Of a stretch of 21,200 bases of DNA, positions 14,854-21,200 are shown piece after piece (the first letter of the stretch is position 1; every line of letters starts with the position of its first letter). The notes under the pieces are model-generated. The model had not been told where the DNA came from. It made no database searches and saw only the letters and a program-made list of their open reading frames with translations. This DNA comes from Flavobacteriales bacterium (GTDB lineage Bacteria > Bacteroidota > Bacteroidia > Flavobacteriales_F > PHOS-HE28). Where the stretch lies: positions 1 through 21,200 of the forward strand of contig JADKJM010000006.1 in NCBI GenBank assembly GCA_016721005.1, given 5' to 3'. Made by a program: the position numbers and the translations under genes.

Positions 14854-17800
14854 TTCCAAACCAAGGCGTTTCAGAAGACCTTCATTCGGTCGCGTACCGT
14901 TCTTATCGGCGCTGCACTCCGGCTTGATGCGCACCACGAAGTACATATCGATCCTGCCCTTGTTCTTCGCTTCCACCTGTCCGCGGTGGGTGCATTCGAA
15001 ACAATCCTTCACCAATTCGTAGGTGTCGCCACTGATGTTCAGTTCACCGGGTTCGCCGCTGCTCTCCATGCGGCTGGCCGTGTTCACGGTATCGCCCCAG
15101 ATGTCGTAGGCGAACTTCCGCTTGCCCACCACACCAGCCACCACGGGACCCGAGTGGATCCCGATGCGCAGTACCCACGGCACCTTGCCCTTCGCTTCGC
15201 GTTGGCGTTTCCACTCCGCCATGAGTTCACGCACTTCCAGTCCTGCCAGCACGGCCTTGTGTGCATGGTGCTTGTCAGTGCGCGGAACTCCGCCGGCGCA
15301 CATGTAGCTATCCCCGATGGTCTTGATCTTCTCCAGTTTGTACCGCCCGATGATGTCATCGAAGTGGATGAAGCACTCATCCAGCTCGTTCACCAGTTCC
15401 TCCGGGGTCATCTTCTCCGCGGCCTTGGTGAAGCCTTTCATATCGGTGAACATCACCGACACTTCTTCATGCCTGCGGGCGGTCGCCTTCCCCTTCTCCT
15501 TCAGTTCCTCGCTGATCTCCTTCGGCAGGATGTTCAGGAGCAGTCCTTCGATCTCCACCTTCTGTCCTTCGATCTCCTTGCTCTGTGCGACCACCTCGGC
15601 GGTGCGCTCATCAACCTTACGTTCAAGGATGAGGTTGCGTGTGCGCAATTGGCGTTCGCGCACCTTGATGTAGCTGAAGAGCGTGACGCCGATGAAAAGC
15701 GCCAAGGCCGTGTAGAACCACCACGAACGATACCATGGTGGCAGTACGGTGAAGCTGTATTCCGCTGGGGGATCCGTCCACTCACCGGTCCGATCCATGG
15801 CCTTCACCTTGAAGATGTAGCTACCGGCCGGAAGTGCCGGGTAATGTGCCTCGGTGGTGGTGGTGATCGGTTGCCATTCCTCCTCGAGTCCTTCGAGAAC
15901 ATATTGGTAACGAACGGCAGCGGGGTCACTCAAGGCTACGCTGCCGTAAATGATCCGCACACTCCGTTCGGTGTGGTCCAATGATACCCCTTTCACCAAC
16001 GGGCGATCCTCCATATTCACTTTCCAACCCCGGATCGTGACCAATGGCGGAACGCTGCGATCAGTCTCCTGCTCGCTACCCACCCGTGTGGCTCCGTTCA
16101 CGGTACCGAACAGGATGCCACCGTTCTCCAGCGTACACACCGCATTGGGCTTCACTTCGATCCCGGTGAAACCCGCGCGCTCCGTGAACGCGATGAAGCC
16201 GTCCTTCTTGTGCCGCCACTTGTTCAGGCCTTTGTTGGTGCCGATCCACACGTGACCACTCCCGTCCACCCCAAGTGCTTTGATGGTGTTACTGAGCAGT
16301 CCTTCCTCGGTGGTGAATCGCTGCACTTCCTTTCCGTTCTCCAACACGATGATCCCTTGTCCCTCCGTGCCTACCCACACGCGTCCTTCCTTGTCCTGCG
16401 CAAAACAACTTGCGGCGAACGAGCGACCTAGTTCCACCCACGTGGCCTTGCCATTGTCGATGCGTGTAACACCGTTCACCGTACTGCCCACCCAGATGGT
16501 GCCGTTGTGATCGCGGTAGATCGAAGTGACATTGTTGCCAGCGAGGCCTTCATCCTCGGTGTACACGGTGGGTACTGTACCGGAACCGGGGAGATAGCGC
16601 CGCAATCCATTCAACCCACCCACCCATATCTCTCCTGTTTGCCCGATCTCCAAGGCCGTCACTTTCAGATCGGCCAAGCTGCCGGACACTTCCACCGCAT
16701 CCACCGCCTTTCCCGCCGGCGCGTGGATCATAACGGAGCAATCCACCATTCTCCGTTCCCACCTACACGTAGCCCTTGTCATCCTCCTTCAAGCTCCGGA
16801 TGAAGTTGGTGGTGAGCTGGCCCTTCTGCATGGTGATGAATTCCGGTGTTCCGTGCTGGGAGAGGATCACGATCCCTGCATTCGTACCGAACCAGGTCCT
16901 GCCTGCGCGATCCTCCATCACGGCAAAGACCTTGGGGTCGTTGAGGCCATCCGCTTCATCATAGCTCACGAACCGGTCTCCTTTGAAGATGTCCAACCCG
17001 CTGTCACTGGTTCCGATGAGCAGGTTGCCTTCGCGGTCCCGGACCACGCAACGCACGGAAGCGACCGTGCAGGCCATTGTTCAAGTCGTAGGTGCGCACA
17101 CCGTTACTGCTCACCACGGACGCACCGCCGTCTATCGTCCCGATCCAAACACCGCCGTCGGCATCCTCACCGAAGCAGATCACGGTGTTGCTGTTCATTC
17201 CGTTGCTGATGTCGAAACGATCGAAGTTGTTCGTCTTCGGATCCACACGGAACGCGCCGCCGCCCTGCGTTCCCACCCAGATGTTGCCGTGTGAATCCTG
17301 GAACACCGTGGTCGGATTGAACAAGCCCAATGCACCCGGTAGCGAGAGATCAGCGGCACGGCCATCCTTGATCGTGGGCAATCCACCACCGTCCTCCACG
17401 AAACAGATCGTACCATCCTGGAATACGGCCATGCCCAAGAGCTTGTTCTTGATCCCGCTCGCTTCACCGTGCTGCTCAGCCGCAATGGCATTCCCTTCTT
17501 CAGGCAACGGCCCCAAGGACCAGGCCGCCTGTCCTGCTGTCGCAAGCCAGATCACCCCGGAATTGTCCTGAACGATCCCGGTGATCGCGCTGATGATCCC
17601 ACTGCCCACTGTGAGCGTTCGGAATCTTCGACCATCGAAATGGGTCAATCCTCCCGTCCAGATGACCCGCCCAGATGCCGCCATTCTTGTCGGTAAGGAT
17701 CGCACGCACACCACCCGGCGCAACGCCATCCGCGGTTCCGTGGTTGTAGATGGTCACCCCATCATAGCTCGCCAGGCCGGCCTCCGTTCCGATCCAGATC

Positions 17801-17958
17801 GTACCGTCCGAACCTTGCGTGGCGCAATACACCTTGCTCGCCGGGAGGCCATGCTGCACGGAGACGTTCTCGAAGAAATACCGCTGCGCAAAAGCGCTGA
17901 AAGGAAGTAGGGGCAAGAGAAGGATCAGGCCCTTCAACCGGGTGGGACGACGATCATG
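14830..17958 (-). CDS. Beta-propeller (Reg_prop/Y_Y_Y) transmembrane adenylate cyclase, frameshifted
   Basis: About 1040 residues. The signal peptide is GLILLLPLLPFSAFAQ, reached from ATG 17958 after one indel or from TTG 17937. Residues about 25-640 carry repeated propeller motifs such as GTIWIGTEAGL, GNIWVGTQGGG, GGVWIGTIDGG and GHVWIGTNKGL. A Y_Y_Y-type domain (YPALPAGSYIFKVKAMDRTG), a transmembrane helix (WWFYTALALFIGVTLFSYI, around 750) and a coiled coil follow. The class III cyclase domain has both metal Asp (VMFTDMKGFT and KTIGDSYM), the adenine-selecting Lys in EKIKTIGD, Asp in YDIWGD, and the Asn/Arg pair in DTVNTASRMESSG. It is therefore predicted to make cAMP in response to an external or periplasmic signal. 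Breaks lie near 17940, 17660, 17075 and 16745, with an in-frame TAG at 16763-16765. It starts nine bases after the pseudo-caspase gene. Confidence 0.88.
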
Positions 17959-17967
17959 AGGGCACCT

Positions 17968-20119
17968 TCAGCGCGTGAGTTCATAGAAGGATGCATCGCC
18001 GCCGGCCGCGTTGGAGACCACCACCGTATTCCCGATGCTCTCGCTGTAGTTCTGCATCTGGGCCTTGAGCGATCCGTAGTTATAGAAGCTATAGATGTCG
18101 TCCTTCTTCCCATCCGTGGGGATCCAATAGGCTTTGCTGCTCACGGTGCGCCCATGGCCGGTGTACCACACCAGAATGGTGTTCACTTTGTTGGTCCGCA
18201 CGAGGTCACGCAACTCGACATTGAAGAAGCGCTCCAATTGCTCCTTGGTCAGGTTCTTCTTGTTGATGGTGCGTTGGATGGTGTAGCTCGCAAATGCCTT
18301 CTGCATCTTGGCCGCTTCGGCGGATGAGGATTGCAGCGCCGGGAAGTTGCGGTAATTGGTGTTCTCGACGTAGATCACCCATGTGGTTCCGGTGCTTCCG
18401 GTGTGCGGCGTTGTTTCCGTTGGAAGTGGCTTCACCACGACCACGGGTTCGGCCTTCCGTGTGATGGTATAGACCAGGGCGCTCGCGTTCCCGAATTGGT
18501 CCTCCGCCCTTATCGTGAACCGATCCTCTCCCTTCAGGTCCACCTTGATACTGAACTCCGGGTCCTTCTGATCCGGAGCATAACTGGCATTCACCCCGTT
18601 CACCGAGATCGTGCTGATCAAACTCTCATCCTTCACGATCCCCTCCACGAAGACCTCCGACCTGCTTGCGTGCAGTTGAATGGTAGTGCCTTCCGCTTTG
18701 GGCGAGAGTATGCTGATCAATGGCGCAACACCCTCGCTGCGTTCGATCCGGAGGACCTCGCTGCTGAAGTTCTCGTAGATATCCGTGGCTTGGACCACCA
18801 GCTCGGTCACGTCCATTCCCAGTGGAATGCTGACCACGAACTCGGGATCCCTTTCATCGCTCGCGAAATCCGCGGGCTTTCCATTCACGGTGATCGCCTT
18901 CAGCAAACTCTTGTCGCGCACGTGTCCGCTGACCTCCACGAAACGGATCGAATTGGAGACCTGCGCGATATCCGCGACATGGAAGGGTTTGATGATCGTG
19001 ATCGATGGCGCGTCGCTTTCCCGGTTCATCTCGTACATCTGGAGCGCGATCCTTTTCCGGGATCCCTCGATCAGTTGTTGATGGTCGCCGCTGAAGGTCC
19101 CGGCTGCCACGAGTTCCTTCTGCAACGATTCGAGATCCTTCAACGCGCCCTCGAGGTCCAGATTCGATTCACGCAGATCAGCACGAAGCTGTAACGCCTC
19201 CGTGTCCTTCATATCAGCCAACACCAACTGGTTCACATCGTTGATCGCATTCTGGAACTGCCCATAACCTTGGTAGTAACGGGCCCGCTGCAGATACACT
19301 GCGCGGTCGGTCCTGCCCAAGGCCATGCATCGGCTGATGTCGTCGATCGCCTTGGCATACTCCTTCTGGTGGCCATAGGCCTTGCTCCGGCCGAAGAGTG
19401 CATCCGTACTCTGCGGGTTCAACTCAATGCACGTGTGCAGTGCTCAATGGATTTCTCCAGCGTCCGCATCTTCATCGTGGGACCTGAATAGAGTTCATAC
19501 AAGGCCAACTGCACTTCGGAGGCCGCCACGTAGGCGGGTTCGTACAGGTGATTCCATTCCAGCACCTTGGCAGGTCGAACTCCGCCGTTTTGTAGTCGCG
19601 GGTCGCCGTTCTTACCACACCGTGTATGAAGTAGGTATCCGTGGTGGCCTTCACGGCAAGCGCTTCATCCGCCGCATTGGAAGCACGATCCAACTCCCCT
19701 GTTCGCAGGCAGGCCTTCGCGAGCAGCATGAGCGCTTCCTGGTTCTTCGGCGAAACAAGGATCGCTTGATCACAGAATTCGGCCGCAACCCTTGCGCTGT
19801 CCATATCGAAATACGCCCGTGCGGCCGCAACCGCATTGTCCGGTTCTCCCTTATCCAAGCGTGCCGCTTGTGCTAGATCGCTTGCACGTTCCACAAGCTT
19901 CCCCAATGATCCATACACCTCGGCGCGTGCCTGATAGGCCTTGATCATCTCTGGTTCCGTGCGGATGGCGAAGGAGTATTTCTCCAAGGCCTGTTCGAAC
20001 TCCTGCGCAGCCCTCAACTTCTCGCCTTCCTTGAAGAACGCTTTGCCGGATTGTGCCTGTGAACCGGCGGCGGTAACGAATAGAAGGATCGGTAGCAGAC
20101 AGCGTAGGGAACAATGCAT
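17968..20119 (-). CDS. Secreted TPR / Ig-like / caspase-fold protein lacking the catalytic Cys, frameshifted
   Basis: About 716 residues. Start ATG 20119 gives the signal peptide HCSLRCLLPILLFVTAAGSQ. TPR-like helices span about 25-330 (QALEKYSFAIRTEPEMIKAY, AIDDISRCMALGRTDRAVYL). Two related Ig-like units follow, each with the pattern ITVNGKPADF or ISVNGVNASY then DPEF and a closing strand (about 372-460 and 466-555). The last 140 residues resemble a caspase/C14 fold: WVIYVENTNYRNFPALQ, and the catalytic-His motif NTILVWYTGHGRTV. The Cys motif, usually VSDACxSG, reads TVVVSNAAGGDASFYELTR and the protein ends there. Proteolysis is therefore unlikely; a scaffold or sensor role is inferred. Frame shifts near 19573 and 19445 restore the TPR reading (EWNHLYEPAYVAASEVQLAL; TRAIELNPQSTDA). 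It lies upstream of the cyclase in one transcription unit. Confidence 0.82.
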
Positions 20120-20131
20120 GGCGGGGGTTCC

Positions 20132-20139
20132 CAAATGTA
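20132..20139 (-). promoter_or_regulatory. -7 promoter element of the pseudo-caspase/cyclase operon
   Basis: On the minus strand TACATTTG is an exact match to the Bacteroidetes -7 consensus TAnnTTTG. It ends 12 bases before ATG 20119. A clear -33 TTG at the usual spacing was not found. The transcript leader would be very short. Confidence 0.45.
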
Positions 20140-20226
20140 GGCGGATCCGATCGTTGGGATGGTCACCCGCGACCTCGCCATCCGATCACCGCAAGCCGAA
20201 CCGAACGAAAGGTGGATCCTACGGGA

Positions 20227-21043
20227 TCACTCCGCTGATGTGAACCTCGCCATGATCTCCGGTGTAACCCCGGTGCTGGAGAAGCCCCCGTCATGGTAGA
20301 GGTTCTGCATGGTGACGAACCTGGTGTAATCGCTGAACAAGGCGAGACAGAAGCGGGCGCAATCCTCCGCAGGCGCATTGCCCAGCGGACTCATTTCCTG
20401 CGCGAATCCGAAGAAGCCATCGAAGCCCTTGACCCCTGAGCCCGCGGTGGTCATGGTCGGACTCTGGCTCACGGTATTCACCCGTACCTTCTTGTCCTTG
20501 CCCAAGCGGTATCCCCAACTGCGTGCGATCGATTCCAACAAGGCCTTCGCGTCGGCCATGTCGCCATAGTTCGGGAAGACCCGTTGCGCTGCGATATAAC
20601 TCAATGCGACCACGGACCCTCCTTCCGCCAGAGCATTCCCATGCGCGGCCTGCAACATGCGGGCAAAAACTCATCGCGCTCACATCCAGGGTCTGCTTGT
20701 ACCATTCGTAATTCAGATCGTCATAAGGCCGCCCTTTGCGCACGTTCGGGCTCATGCCGATGCTGTGCAGGACGAAATCCATCGGTCCACCCAACTTGGA
20801 CTGCGCCACTGAGAACAATTTCTCGAGGTCGCTATCATTCGTTGCATCAGCTGCAATAATGGCTGCACCGGTTGCTTCGGAAAGCTTGTTGATCTCGCCC
20901 ATGCGCATGGCCACCGGTGCGTTGGTGAGCACGAACGAAGCACCCTCCGCGTATGCGAGTTCGGCCACCTTCCATGCGATGCTCATTTCGTTCAGTGCCC
21001 CGGAAATGATGCCTCGCTTGCCCTTCAGGATCCCGTTCGCCAT
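20227..21043 (-). CDS. fabI: Enoyl-ACP reductase FabI, one frameshift
   Basis: The NADH-dependent reductase of the last step of the fatty-acid elongation cycle, cytoplasmic, SDR fold. The N-terminus MANGILKGKRGIISGALNEM and the segment LAYAEGASFVLTNAPVA fit the FabI nucleotide-binding region, with VLHSIGMSPN further on. An extra base in the A-run 20665-20669 shifts the frame. Restored, the protein continues with FARMLQAAHGNALAEGGSVV and the catalytic Tyr/Lys motif FPNYGDMADAKALLESIARS (Y-x6-K). The C-terminus NLYHDGGFSSTGVTPEIMAR matches the family. Total length is about 271 residues, normal for FabI. The homopolymer position makes a sequencing artefact very likely. It is the target family of triclosan and related inhibitors. 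Confidence 0.95.
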
Positions 21044-21061
21044 GTGTTCTGTGATAGGCGG

Positions 21062-21069
21062 CGAAGATA
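21062..21069 (-). promoter_or_regulatory. Possible -7 promoter element of fabI
   Basis: Minus-strand TATCTTCG followed by CCGCC, 18 bases before ATG 21043. It is one mismatch from TAnnTTTG and has the same TTCG form as the candidates at 10121 and 13696. Confidence 0.4.
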
Positions 21070-21101
21070 GACGGAGACGCCGGAGAACAGGACCTTTTTG
21101 G

Positions 21102-21133
21102 TTTGCACGCTAACCGTGAGCAGGGTACCTTGT
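21102..21133 (+). promoter_or_regulatory. Possible divergent promoter opposite fabI
   Basis: TTTG at 21102-21105 and TACCTTGT at 21126-21133 are separated by 20 bases, close to the -33/-7 spacing of Bacteroidetes promoters. The -7 fits TAnnTTTG only partly. It would drive the reading frame starting at ATG 21154. Confidence 0.35.
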
Positions 21134-21153
21134 CCTTCTCTTAATCAGCCCTC

Positions 21154-21200
21154 ATGTTCCGATCAAGTACCCCTGTTCCTCGCCATTACGTTGCCTTTCG
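21154..21200 (+). CDS. Possible 5' end of a gene running off the window
   Basis: ATG 21154 opens MFRSSTPVPRHYVAF and remains open to the window edge. Only 15 codons are visible, so no family can be named. It is divergent from fabI and has a promoter-like pair 21-50 bases upstream, which is the main support. Confidence 0.35.
   Translation, partial: MFRSSTPVPRHYVAF

Noticed and set aside
14986..15984. A 332-codon plus-strand frame opposite the cyclase domain
   Set aside because: The minus strand carries all cyclase catalytic motifs; the plus frame is a shadow.

Overview
The window looks like chromosomal DNA of a fairly GC-rich member of the Bacteroidetes, probably Flavobacteriales. This rests on family content and gene order rather than on any rRNA: a DUF5723 outer-membrane protein, the order parA-parB-DUF5683-dapB-lepB-lepB typical of that phylum, propeller/Y_Y_Y signalling proteins, and several promoter -7-like motifs of the form TAnnTTTG or TAnnTTCG. 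No rRNA, tRNA or CRISPR array was seen.

Layout. Positions 1-3251 (+): the 3' end of a beta-rich surface-type protein, a DUF5723 protein, a small membrane protein and an SMR/Gdx-type exporter. Positions 3264-4441: an IS630-family element bounded by TA dinucleotides. Positions 4577-7007 (+): a UPF0173 metallohydrolase, then the chromosome partition pair parA-parB. Positions 7008-9472: an AT-richer restriction-modification island placed exactly between parB and DUF5683. It holds a C5-cytosine methyltransferase with its own N-terminal HTH (+), a PD-(D/E)xK endonuclease and an 80-residue-class controller (C) protein (both -), and a recognisable C-protein operator. Positions 9504-13660 (+): DUF5683, dapB and two signal peptidase I paralogues, with three inverted short-period repeat structures that lie in or run into the coding sequences. 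Positions 13716-14853 (+): a small lipoprotein and a Nudix CoA-pyrophosphatase-like enzyme. Positions 14830-20119 (-): a two-gene unit, a TPR/Ig-like/caspase-fold protein whose catalytic cysteine is missing, followed by a beta-propeller transmembrane adenylate cyclase. Positions 20227-21043 (-): fabI. Position 21154 onward (+): the possible start of another gene.

A strong caution: nearly every long gene is broken by apparent single-base indels, including essential ones (parA, dapB, lepB, fabI), several in homopolymers. The simplest reading is an unpolished long-read assembly, so split genes are annotated here as single genes with frameshifts and not as true pseudogenes. Coordinates of broken genes span from first start to last stop.

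How things work together: parA/parB serve chromosome segregation, dapB feeds lysine/diaminopimelate synthesis, the LepB proteins process exported proteins, and fabI serves fatty-acid synthesis. The R-M island is an acquired selfish or defence module with timed expression. The pseudo-caspase/cyclase pair looks like an envelope signalling unit. The most novel material is the set of inverted microrepeat elements around dapB-lepB and the cysteine-less caspase next to an adenylate cyclase.
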